The notes below the pieces were generated by a model. The model did no database searches. It was not told the origin of the DNA and saw nothing but the letters and a program-made list of their open reading frames with translations. The translations under genes were made by a program, and so were the position numbers. From Sphingobium sp. (lineage in GTDB: Bacteria; Pseudomonadota; Alphaproteobacteria; Sphingomonadales; Sphingomonadaceae), in NCBI GenBank assembly GCA_030148625.1, contig JASBTC010000213.1, positions 1 to 12,235 on the forward strand: a stretch of DNA of 12,235 bases, in the 5' to 3' direction. Each line of letters opens with the position of its first letter. Within the stretch, counting starts at the first letter, position 1. Positions 5,686 to 12,235 of the stretch are shown piece by piece.

Positions 5686-6891
5686 TCACTGTTGCGTCAC
5701 AACAGGCCTCACCTCGCCGATCGCCGGTGAGCGCGCGATTTCTTCGCCAGTCATCCAGCTGGTCAATATCGAGAAGTAATCAGGCGCCTCGGGCCGTACT
5801 CGCTCCGTCTGGGCAGGGTCCATCTGCGCTTTGGGATCCATCGAGGTTGCCATATGGTGGTCTGCACCCGCGATCACGCGCACGGTGATGCCGGAGCGCG
5901 GCCGGGCATTGATCCGAGCGACCGAGGTCGCCACCGGTACCACCGGATCGTTTGCACCGAACAGAATCAACGTCGGCACCTTGACCTGGTCAAGCGTTGG
6001 CAGGGGGTCGTATTCGATTTCCTTGCGCCAGCGCGATGTTGCCCGATCACCCACGGTCTTGCTCATATAGAGTTGATCGAACCAGGGCTTGAATACCACG
6101 CGGTCAGTAAGCGACTGCGCCTTCGCGCGGTCCCCGTTCCCACGCATATAGCCGTCTACCGCCTTGCGAGCCGCACGCATCTGTTCGATTTCGGCTTCGG
6201 AATAACCGTTGATGCGCATGTAATTTTCAGACCTGAACATCATCTGCACATCGGGCGTTACAAGAGGCGCCGCGATCGAGACGACGAAGCGCACGTCGGG
6301 ACTGCGAGTGGCCGCGAGCAGTGACAGCCAGCCACCTTGGCTCAGCCCCCAAATTCCGATCCGATGAGAATCGATCCGCGGATCGGCCTTGAGCATCTGC
6401 ACAGCCGCGATCGCATCATCGGCAAGCATCGCATAATCGCTGCCCTTCAAACTTCCGCCCGATTGCCCGCTGCCACGTCGGTCGTATGTGAGCACCGCAA
6501 TGCCAAGCGGCGGCAGCATTTCGGTGAGGTGTCGGTAGAGCGGCATCTCCCGCAGCGGCTTCGAGGCGGTATGCGTGACGACGACCGCGCCCAAAGCCTG
6601 ACCGCCATCGGGGAGATGCAGCGTGCCGCTAAGCGTCGCATCACCGCTGCGGAAGGTCCTGTTTTCCGTCACGATCCTCGTCGACGGTGCGGTGCTCCAC
6701 GGCGGCGGGGCGGCTTCCTGCGCGCTGGCCAGCGAATGGACGGACGATAACAGCAATATCGCGGCCGCCCAAAAGACGTGACCGCTCTCGCCGAAGGTCC
6801 GCCTTGCGGGCCGCCCCGTCCTGCGCTCGGTGGCCCGCTGTCGCGCTCGCTTGCAGGCGCCGTCGCTCGGCCGTTCGTGGATATCGCTCAT
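5686..6891 (-). CDS. Exported alpha/beta hydrolase
   Basis: The 401-residue product has an alpha/beta-hydrolase domain from about residue 75. It shows the oxyanion-side THTASKP region, the D-R-R-G-S-G-x-S turn (137-144), the nucleophile elbow G-L-S-Q-G with Ser184, the acid in FGANDPVV (Asp315) and the His in GADHHM (H345 or H346). It belongs to the broad esterase/dienelactone-hydrolase-like group; the substrate is unknown. Before the domain is a hydrophobic segment (W-A-A-A-I-L-L-L-S-S) ending in A-S-A-Q, a signal peptide with an unusually long 38-residue Arg-rich n-region containing A-R-R-T-F, which faintly resembles a Tat motif. No alternative in-frame start lies between the ATG and this segment. 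CAGGG upstream is a modest ribosome binding site. It starts 34 bp after the histidine kinase stop and so is likely the third gene of that operon. Confidence 0.88.
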   Translation of the reverse strand: MSDIHERPSDGACKRARQRATERRTGRPARRTFGESGHVFWAAAILLLSSVHSLASAQEAAPPPWSTAPSTRIVTENRTFRSGDATLSGTLHLPDGGQALGAVVVTHTASKPLREMPLYRHLTEMLPPLGIAVLTYDRRGSGQSGGSLKGSDYAMLADDAIAAVQMLKADPRIDSHRIGIWGLSQGGWLSLLAATRSPDVRFVVSIAAPLVTPDVQMMFRSENYMRINGYSEAEIEQMRAARKAVDGYMRGNGDRAKAQSLTDRVVFKPWFDQLYMSKTVGDRATSRWRKEIEYDPLPTLDQVKVPTLILFGANDPVVPVATSVARINARPRSGITVRVIAGADHHMATSMDPKAQMDPAQTERVRPEAPDYFSILTSWMTGEEIARSPAIGEVRPVVTQQ

Positions 6892-6925
6892 ATGCCCTGC
6901 TCATCGCCCCTATATCAGTCGGCTG

Positions 6926-8074
6926 TTATACGCGCGGCTGATCGACATGCCGGCGCGGTTCGTTCGCGCATCGCTCGGTCTGCGGCGGCCCAGCGGGTAA
7001 TTGCACCGTGACCCGGAGGCCGCCAACGGAACCGGGTGCGAGCTTCATGATACCATCATGCGCCTGGGTAATGCTTTTGACGATAGCCAGGCCGAGACCG
7101 ACGCCTTCGTGGCTGGTGCGTATTCGTTCGGCGCCGCGCTGAAACGGCTCGGCAAGTGTGCAAACCGATTGTTCGGTCAGCTTTTCGCCAGTGTTTTCGA
7201 CAGTTAGCGTCACGCTACCAGGATGAACGCTGGTCTTTACCCATACAGTGCCCTGTCCAGGCAGGTTATGGACGATCGCGTTATGCACCAGGTTCGTAGC
7301 CAGCTGTAGCAGGAGCGCTTGTGAACCGGTGGTGATAGCAATGTTACCCGACGTCTCGATGGTAACGCCGCACTTTTCTGCGAGAGGAAGGAGCGTTTCG
7401 GTCGCTTCTTCCGCCAAGAGGGAAAGATCGACCTCTACGCGAGTGAAGGACCGCCGGTCGGCGCGGCTGAGCAGGAGCAATGCTTCCGTGAGGTCGATTG
7501 CCCGGCTGTTGACGGCATCGAGGCGCTCGACGAGTTCGTCGGCGTCGCGAGCCGGATCGTTACGCGCGACTTCGAGGAGGGTCTGCGTGATCGCCAGTGG
7601 AGTCCGCAATTCATGCGAAGCGTTTGCCGCAAATCGCTGCTGTTCGGTGACATGGGTTTCGAGCTGCGCGAACATCGCGTCAAAGGCATCGGCGAGTTCG
7701 CGAAACTCATCCCGACGGCCGGGCAGGCTGATACGATGGGAGAGCGACCCGAAGCCTGCCTGGCGGGTGGCATTCGTTATGCATGTCAGCGGCGCCAGCA
7801 TGCGACCGGAAAGAATCCATCCTCCCACGAGACCGAATATCAGCAGGAAGACCAAAACGGCGAAGGCGGCCGGACCGAATATCACGGGACCAAAGTTGCT
7901 CGGGTCAAAGGCGCGCAGGAGGTTGGAAGGGTCAGGAAGGAAAATGCTGAAAGGTTTGTCTCGCAGAAGGAATAGCCACGCGACAGCGAGCAGCATGACG
8001 CCTGCCACCATGAGGAATCCGGCATAGCTCAGGGTAAGCTTTAGACGGACGCTCAAACCGGGGCCCCTATCCAC
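6926..8074 (-). CDS. Two-component sensor histidine kinase
   Basis: The frame is open from 8299, but GTG 8074-8072 is chosen. It is preceded by GAGGGAGG at ideal distance and overlaps the regulator stop codon by 8 bases (GTGGATAG), the usual coupled arrangement. The 382-residue protein has TM1 (about residues 13-37), a short periplasmic loop of about 30 residues (PFSIFLPDPSNLL), TM2 (67-88), a HAMP linker (89-140), a HisKA domain with ASHELRTP (phosphorylated His154), and an HATPase_c domain with N-box N-L-V-H-N-A-I-V-H-N (261-270), E-N-T-G-E (293-297) and EGVGLGLAIV (323-332). The small sensor loop suggests it senses membrane state, a small ligand or a partner protein. The overall layout resembles the CutS-like kinases of actinobacteria. 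It should phosphorylate the regulator at 8067-8762. Confidence 0.93.
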   Translation of the reverse strand: MDRGPGLSVRLKLTLSYAGFLMVAGVMLLAVAWLFLLRDKPFSIFLPDPSNLLRAFDPSNFGPVIFGPAAFAVLVFLLIFGLVGGWILSGRMLAPLTCITNATRQAGFGSLSHRISLPGRRDEFRELADAFDAMFAQLETHVTEQQRFAANASHELRTPLAITQTLLEVARNDPARDADELVERLDAVNSRAIDLTEALLLLSRADRRSFTRVEVDLSLLAEEATETLLPLAEKCGVTIETSGNIAITTGSQALLLQLATNLVHNAIVHNLPGQGTVWVKTSVHPGSVTLTVENTGEKLTEQSVCTLAEPFQRGAERIRTSHEGVGLGLAIVKSITQAHDGIMKLAPGSVGGLRVTVQLPAGPPQTERCANEPRRHVDQPRV

Positions 8075-8762
8075 CGCGCCCTCCCTCAGTTTCGGCCCCT
8101 GTCTGCGTGTCGATACGATAACCGGCGCCGGCCATCGTGGCGATAAGCCAGGGTTCGCCGAGCCGTTTACGCAGCGCTGAGACCGTGATGCGCACAGCGT
8201 TGGTAAATGGATCGGCATTTTCATCCCATGCCCGCTCCAGAAGCTCTTCGGCGCTGACCACGCCGCCTTCGGCCGCGACGAGGACTTCGAGCACGGCAAA
8301 CTGCTTACGGGTCAGCGGGACATATCGTCCACCGCGGTAGACCTCACGGCGGAACGGGTCGAGGCGAAGTCCCGCGATCTCGCGGACTGGCGGCCTGTTA
8401 TATGTGCGCCTGCGGTCGAGCGCCCTGAGCCTGAGCACAAGCTCTCGAAGCGCGAATGGCTTGGTCAGATAATCGTCGGCGCCCAGTTCGAAGCCCGAAG
8501 CCTTGTCGTCGAGCCGGTCGGCGGCCGTCAGCATGATGATGGGCATGCCGCTGCCGGAGGCAACGATGCTTCTGGCGATCTCGTCGCCCGATGGGCCCGG
8601 GATATCGCGGTCCAGGATGGCGGCGTCGTACGTGTTGATATTCAGCAGCTCGAGGGCCGTGTCTCCGTCGGCGGCGATGTCCGCGGCGATCGCCTCCAGA
8701 CGCAGGCCATCGCGGATGGCTTCGGCCAGATAAGGTTCGTCTTCGACTATCAGCACACGCAT
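8067..8762 (-). CDS. OmpR/PhoB-family response regulator
   Basis: The 231-residue protein begins MRVLIVEDEP, so the acidic pair is E7-D8. The phosphoacceptor is Asp51 in AAILDRDIPG, the switch Thr is T79 in MLTAAD, and the conserved Lys is K101 in YLTKPF. A winged-helix DNA-binding domain follows (about 125-220), with REVYRGGRYVPLTRKQFAVL, the recognition-helix region TNAVRITVSALRKRL, and the wing GAGYRI. L-D-R-D-[IL]-P-G is typical of CutR-like members. It is the first gene of the leftward unit with the kinase and hydrolase. The start is ATG 8762-8760 with only a weak GCGAG upstream. It probably binds the 11-bp-phased repeat in the divergent region and so may control both its own operon and the EEP/receptor genes. 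That control is inferred. Confidence 0.94.
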   Translation of the reverse strand: MRVLIVEDEPYLAEAIRDGLRLEAIAADIAADGDTALELLNINTYDAAILDRDIPGPSGDEIARSIVASGSGMPIIMLTAADRLDDKASGFELGADDYLTKPFALRELVLRLRALDRRRTYNRPPVREIAGLRLDPFRREVYRGGRYVPLTRKQFAVLEVLVAAEGGVVSAEELLERAWDENADPFTNAVRITVSALRKRLGEPWLIATMAGAGYRIDTQTGAETEGGRGG

Positions 8763-8851
8763 AATAACTCGCTTCTACGGGCGCGAGCATATCGTCAGCG
8801 TATCGAAAAACACAGACGCGCCCGCAACATGCCATCGCGTCAACCAGAGGC
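8763..8851. promoter_or_regulatory. Divergent promoter with 11-bp-phased direct repeat
   Basis: This 89-bp spacer must hold promoters for the regulator operon (leftward) and the EEP gene (rightward). TATCG occurs at 8790-8794 and 8801-8805, exactly 11 bp apart. One helical turn is the spacing at which OmpR/PhoB-family dimers bind head to tail. Around it, CGGGCGCG (8778-8785) and CGCGCCCG (8817-8824) form a perfect 8-bp inverted repeat 31 bp apart. Binding by the adjacent regulator is an inference. Confidence 0.45.
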
Positions 8852-9916
8852 ATGACCTACAGCGAACCGACACGAACAGCCGCCCGCATAGTCCAATCGA
8901 GCACCGATCGGCCGCGTATAGCGCGGATGGATCCGGGGGAGACACCGCCGGGTCGCGGGAAGCGCGGCCTGATCCTGGCGACGCTGGCCGTGTTGCTGGG
9001 TCTACTCATGGCGCTGCATGCAAAGATACCGAACCGGATCGGACATCTCGGCAGCCTGGCGGAGACCTTTCTACCGTGGTTCGGCTTATTCATCCCGGTG
9101 CTCCTCTTCGCAGCCGTCCGGCGCCGTTCCGCCAGTGCAGCCGTCGCATTGATCCTGCCGGCCATCATCTGGACGAACCTGTTCGGTGGACAACGGGGCG
9201 ACAAGTCCCACGTCGATAGCGACCTCATCCTGGCCACCCACAATGTCGGCGCCGGCAACCCAGATCCGGTCGGCACGGCGCGCGCGCTCGCTCGATCGGG
9301 GGCGGACATATTGGCGGTGCAGGAGATCACCGACGAGGCAAGACCGCTCTACGAAAAAGGCCTGGCGAGAGCGTACCCCTATCACGTGGTGCGAGGCACC
9401 GTCGGCCTGTGGAGCAAGCTGCCGCTGTCGGAAACCCGGCCGGTCGACATCGAGATGGACTATGGGCCACTCGCGGCGACCAGACCGCCCGCCACCCAAA
9501 TGCCCTGGAACCGGGCGCTGCGCAGTACGGTCACCACGCCCCGCGGGCCGCTGGCGGTCTATGTCGCCCATCTCGGGTCCGTCCGCTTCGTACCCTGGGA
9601 GGGTTTTCGAACGGGCGGGCGAGACCGGGGTGCAGAAGCGCTCGGCAAGGCCATCGCTGCGGAACCGAACGCGCGGATGGTTCTGCTCGGTGACCTGAAC
9701 GGCGCCATCGATGACCGCGCGTTCAACGCCATCACATCACAGCTGCGCTCGGCCCACGAAGCGGCGGGCGGCGGGTTCGGCTTCAGCTGGCCAGCCAGGT
9801 TCCCGGTGACGCGGATCGATCACATCCTGGTCAGGGGTTTGAAGCCGACAAGATCTTGGGTGCTGCCCGCAACGGGTAGCGACCACCGGCCGGTAGCGAC
9901 CGGCATCGACTGGTGA
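8852..9916 (+). CDS. Membrane-anchored EEP-fold (endonuclease/exonuclease/phosphatase) enzyme
   Basis: The N-terminus has three hydrophobic segments (about residues 38-56, 73-88 and 95-110), with the L-G-S-L-A-E-T-F-L-P-W-F-G-L pattern between the first two. A C-terminal EEP domain (about 123-354) follows with the expected motifs: T-H-N-V-G (N131), LAVQEI (metal-binding E158), A-H-L-G (H240), LLGDLNGA (D281, N283), RIDHILV (D323, H324) and G-S-D-H-R-P-V (D344, H345). All catalytic positions are present, so a Mg-dependent phosphodiesterase or phosphatase acting at the membrane is expected; lipid, nucleotide or nucleic acid substrates are all possible. The ATG at 8852 has AGAGG only 1 nt away, so the ATG at 8927 (MDPGETPP) may be the true start. 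The layout resembles membrane EEP proteins common in actinobacteria. It is divergent from the two-component operon and 61 bp upstream of the receptor gene. Confidence 0.88.
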   Translation: MTYSEPTRTAARIVQSSTDRPRIARMDPGETPPGRGKRGLILATLAVLLGLLMALHAKIPNRIGHLGSLAETFLPWFGLFIPVLLFAAVRRRSASAAVALILPAIIWTNLFGGQRGDKSHVDSDLILATHNVGAGNPDPVGTARALARSGADILAVQEITDEARPLYEKGLARAYPYHVVRGTVGLWSKLPLSETRPVDIEMDYGPLAATRPPATQMPWNRALRSTVTTPRGPLAVYVAHLGSVRFVPWEGFRTGGRDRGAEALGKAIAAEPNARMVLLGDLNGAIDDRAFNAITSQLRSAHEAAGGGFGFSWPARFPVTRIDHILVRGLKPTRSWVLPATGSDHRPVATGIDW

Positions 9917-9977
9917 GCCCCCCGTAATCCCACCTCCCGCCAAGGCCGCAAGCTGCATTCTTGAAGAAGGGATTCCC

Positions 9978-12023
9978 ATGTTGGCAGATCCGCCCGCGAT
10001 CGTCGCTTCGAGCCAGGCAGAAACCGACGCCGGCGTGATCGAAGTCATCGGCACACGCCCCGAACAGACCCAGAAAATCGATCGCAGGAGCTATCGGGTG
10101 AAGCCGAATCTCCATTCGGCGCAGGCAGATACCCTGCAACTTCTCCGTGGTCTGCCGGCAGTGACGATTTCGCGCGACGACGAGATCATGTTGCTCGGCG
10201 CGCCCAATGTAGCGGTCATGGTCGACGACCGATCGATCCAGGGAAATGTGACGCAATATCTCAAAACGCTGCACGGCAGCGATATCGAGCGGATCGAGGT
10301 TATCACCAACCCGTCCGCCCAATATTCACCGCAAGGCACCGGCGGGATCATCAACATCGTCTTGCGGAAACAACGTGACGATGGCGCAACGGGATCGGCA
10401 TATGGCGAGGTTTCGAGCCTTGGCAACGGCAACGCCGGCGCGACGGTCAAGTATAAGCAGGGACGATGGAGCTTCGAGGTGGAAGCGCGCGCCAATGGCG
10501 GGCAAACAGAAGGTTCGAGCTACACGCTTCATCGAACGGTCGGGAACTATCCAGACGCGGCGTTCACGACCAGCGTCGAGGACGGTGTCGTCGCCAAGTT
10601 CGCCCGCGGCGCCTTTCTGAGCACCAAGGTCGCCCGCGAGATCAACGGCAAGACCGATATCTATGCCAAGATCATCGGCAGCCTCGTTCGGTTCAGCGAC
10701 AACAGCAACATTGCGTTCCGCGAAGCGAATTCGGATTCCCGATCCTTCGACGAACGGCAGCGCCAGTCCTCCACAGCCAGCTTCGCGGCATTCGAACTCG
10801 GATTCGATCACAAGGGCGAGACCGAGGGCGAGACGCTGAAGGTGACCGCCAGCGTGCTGGGGAACCCGGTCAGACATAGCCGGCTCGTCGGCGATCTGGA
10901 CGAAGGCGGCCGCTTCACGATCGATCGGTACGAGCCAAACCGGACCGTGGATTTCCAGCTTGGCTGGGTTCATCCGATCGGCAAGAGCCAAATCCTGTCC
11001 ATGGGTGCTCAATGGTCGGCGGAAAAGCACGAGCTGCGCTATCGTTTCGACAACGACAGCATTGCCCCGTCGCTGGGGCCGGACCAGATCGACCAATTCA
11101 AGCTGCTTGCCGGAACACTGTCGGCCTATGCGACCTTCCAGCAACAATTCGGTGCCTGGGCCGTGATGCCGGGCATCCGAATCGAGCGGAATAGCCGCAA
11201 GATCTCGAGCCCTGGCCGGCCAACCTTCGAGACGAGCCGGACGAGATTATTTCCGACGATCCATATCCGACGTCCTTTGAGCAACGCGCTCGATCTCACC
11301 TTGAGCTACAGCAAGCGGATCGATCAGCCTGGAGTCAACAGGCTGCGCCCCTTTCCGATCATGGTGAAAGTCAATCTGGCCGAGAATGGCAATCCGACGC
11401 TCAAGGACCAATCGACCGACGCCTATGAGATCAACCTTCATTATAGCCGCAAAAAATTCGAGGCCGGTCTGATCCTCTATCACCGTGAAGCGAGCGATCT
11501 TTTTTCATCGCGGTTCCTGGTCGATCCCAATGGCGCGACCGTGATGACGCCGATCAATGCCGGTCGCCGCATCGATCGCGGTGCGGAGTTCGACATCAGC
11601 ACGCCTCTGGCGACGCGGATCAAGGCAAGCGCGAGCGTCAATCTGTTCAACAGCCGCGTGCCCATCGATCCGTGGCAAGGTAGCGCGAGCGCCGAAACCT
11701 TTCGTTACACGGGCAATGCGACGATCGAATGGAGCGGTCTCGGTCGCGGCGATTTGCCTGGTGATATCGCCCAACTCCAGTTCTTCTACGCAAGCCCTTC
11801 GCGTTCCTACCAGGTCCGGCTTGGCGGTTCCTCCTCCGCAACACTGTCGTACACACACAGCTTCAGTCGAACCTTGTCGCTGACCGGGACGCTCAGCGGC
11901 CTTGGTACGACGAAGAGCTACCGCCGACTTGTCGCGGAGCGGGTACGGGAGGACCTCGAAAGTCGAGAGCGCGGACCCGAGTTCAAGGTCAAACTCGTGA
12001 AGACGTTCGGCTCCAGCAAATGA
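9978..12023 (+). CDS. TonB-dependent-receptor-like outer-membrane barrel, no visible signal peptide
   Basis: The 681-residue product has a plug domain (about residues 20-131). It starts with a TonB-box-like V-I-E-V-I-G-T-R and contains L-Q-L-L-R-G-L-P-A-V, VAVMVDDRSI, IERIEVITNPSAQYSPQGTG and GIINIVLRK. A long stretch of alternating beta strands follows, as in the OMP_b-brl_3 barrel family, ending VKLVKTFGSSK. Such proteins import or bind siderophores, glycans or peptides at the outer membrane; the substrate is not readable. GAAGAAGGG 6 nt before ATG 9978 is a very good ribosome binding site, so the start is secure. Yet the first 19 residues (M-L-A-D-P-P-A-I-V-A-S-S) are not a signal peptide, and the upstream 61 bp offer none in any frame. 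Either the gene lost its export signal or export differs. It follows the EEP gene and is probably co-transcribed with it. Confidence 0.85.
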   Translation: MLADPPAIVASSQAETDAGVIEVIGTRPEQTQKIDRRSYRVKPNLHSAQADTLQLLRGLPAVTISRDDEIMLLGAPNVAVMVDDRSIQGNVTQYLKTLHGSDIERIEVITNPSAQYSPQGTGGIINIVLRKQRDDGATGSAYGEVSSLGNGNAGATVKYKQGRWSFEVEARANGGQTEGSSYTLHRTVGNYPDAAFTTSVEDGVVAKFARGAFLSTKVAREINGKTDIYAKIIGSLVRFSDNSNIAFREANSDSRSFDERQRQSSTASFAAFELGFDHKGETEGETLKVTASVLGNPVRHSRLVGDLDEGGRFTIDRYEPNRTVDFQLGWVHPIGKSQILSMGAQWSAEKHELRYRFDNDSIAPSLGPDQIDQFKLLAGTLSAYATFQQQFGAWAVMPGIRIERNSRKISSPGRPTFETSRTRLFPTIHIRRPLSNALDLTLSYSKRIDQPGVNRLRPFPIMVKVNLAENGNPTLKDQSTDAYEINLHYSRKKFEAGLILYHREASDLFSSRFLVDPNGATVMTPINAGRRIDRGAEFDISTPLATRIKASASVNLFNSRVPIDPWQGSASAETFRYTGNATIEWSGLGRGDLPGDIAQLQFFYASPSRSYQVRLGGSSSATLSYTHSFSRTLSLTGTLSGLGTTKSYRRLVAERVREDLESRERGPEFKVKLVKTFGSSK

Positions 12024-12048
12024 TGTCTCCGCACGCTGAGGAAGGCTG

Positions 12049-12126
12049 ATGTCGATCATCGTGCGGAAGGTAAACCTCACTCACAACCATGTCTCTGGGG
12101 TTCGTGTCGACATTCATCGCACTTAA
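12049..12126 (+). CDS. Possible 25-residue ORF
   Basis: ATG 12049 is preceded by GAGGAAGG at a near-ideal 3 nt and opens a 25-codon frame (MSIIVRKVNLTHNHVSGVRV, then DIHRT) ending in TAA 12124-12126. It starts 25 bp after the receptor stop and has no recognisable motif or membrane segment. It could be a real small protein translated from the receptor mRNA or just a chance Shine-Dalgarno match. Confidence 0.25.
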   Translation: MSIIVRKVNLTHNHVSGVRVDIHRT

Positions 12127-12223
12127 ATGGAACCTCGCATGGGCCATCATCCGCCGCGAATTTGCTACGTAATCAGATGCGGAGATGGCTCAATCGGGAA
12201 TTTTGTAAAAAAGGAGAGCCCGT

Positions 12224-12235
12224 ATGGCTGGAAAG
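12224..12235 (+). CDS. Start of a new gene, cut by the window edge
   Basis: ATG 12224 (M-A-G-K) follows AAGGAG (12211-12216) at 7 nt, a consensus ribosome binding site behind an A-rich run. Only four codons are inside the window, so no product can be named. The 200 bp between the receptor stop and this start presumably include its promoter, but no clear boxes were seen. Confidence 0.55.

Noticed and set aside
5420..5779. Plus-strand open frame beginning right after the dioxygenase stop
   Set aside because: No ribosome binding site, low-complexity Arg/Ser/Pro composition, and it overlaps the 3' end of the hydrolase gene.
7248..8027. Plus-strand open frame opposite the histidine kinase
   Set aside because: Ser/Arg/Ala-rich shadow of a gene with full kinase motifs.
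10326..11147. Minus-strand open frame of 273 codons opposite the receptor gene
   Set aside because: Shadow of a well-supported plug-and-barrel coding region; no ribosome binding site and no plausible domain.

Overview
The window looks like chromosome from a high-GC Gram-negative alphaproteobacterium, most likely a sphingomonad (Sphingomonadales). This is an inference from the protein families: an outer-membrane TonB-dependent-receptor-like barrel, secreted proteins beginning with a TonB-box-like EIVVTAQR motif, many small lipoproteins and an OmpR-type two-component system. No rRNA, tRNA, CRISPR array or transposase gene was seen.

Left part (1-2141, all minus strand): a lipoprotein cut by the window edge and a second small lipoprotein directly upstream of it. 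Next comes a two-gene unit encoding tandem paralogous secreted proteins of unknown function (587-1411 and 1431-2141), one carrying a run of 12 acidic residues that the other lacks. A 259-bp divergent spacer follows.

Middle part (2401-5419, plus strand): a small secreted protein whose signal peptide appears split by a one-base frameshift, then a low-GC lipoprotein (3029-3736). Two roughly 93-bp palindromic repeats (3787-3879 and 4250-4341) bracket a 101-codon ORF of unknown identity. A nearly empty stretch leads to an Fe(II)/2-oxoglutarate dioxygenase of the amino-acid hydroxylase type (4625-5419), whose last codons run into a REP-like palindrome.

Right part (5686-12023): two divergent transcription units share an 89-bp promoter region (8763-8851). 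Leftward are an OmpR-family response regulator, a histidine kinase overlapping it by 8 bases, and an exported alpha/beta hydrolase 34 bp further on. Rightward are a membrane-anchored endonuclease/exonuclease/phosphatase-fold (EEP) enzyme and, 61 bp later, a TonB-dependent-receptor-like barrel protein with no visible signal peptide. The shared spacer holds an 11-bp-phased direct repeat of the kind OmpR/PhoB-family regulators bind. The likeliest reading is one envelope-associated regulon: the kinase senses a signal, and the regulator controls its own operon plus the EEP enzyme and receptor. The substrate is unknown. A new gene begins at the right edge (12224) behind a strong ribosome binding site.
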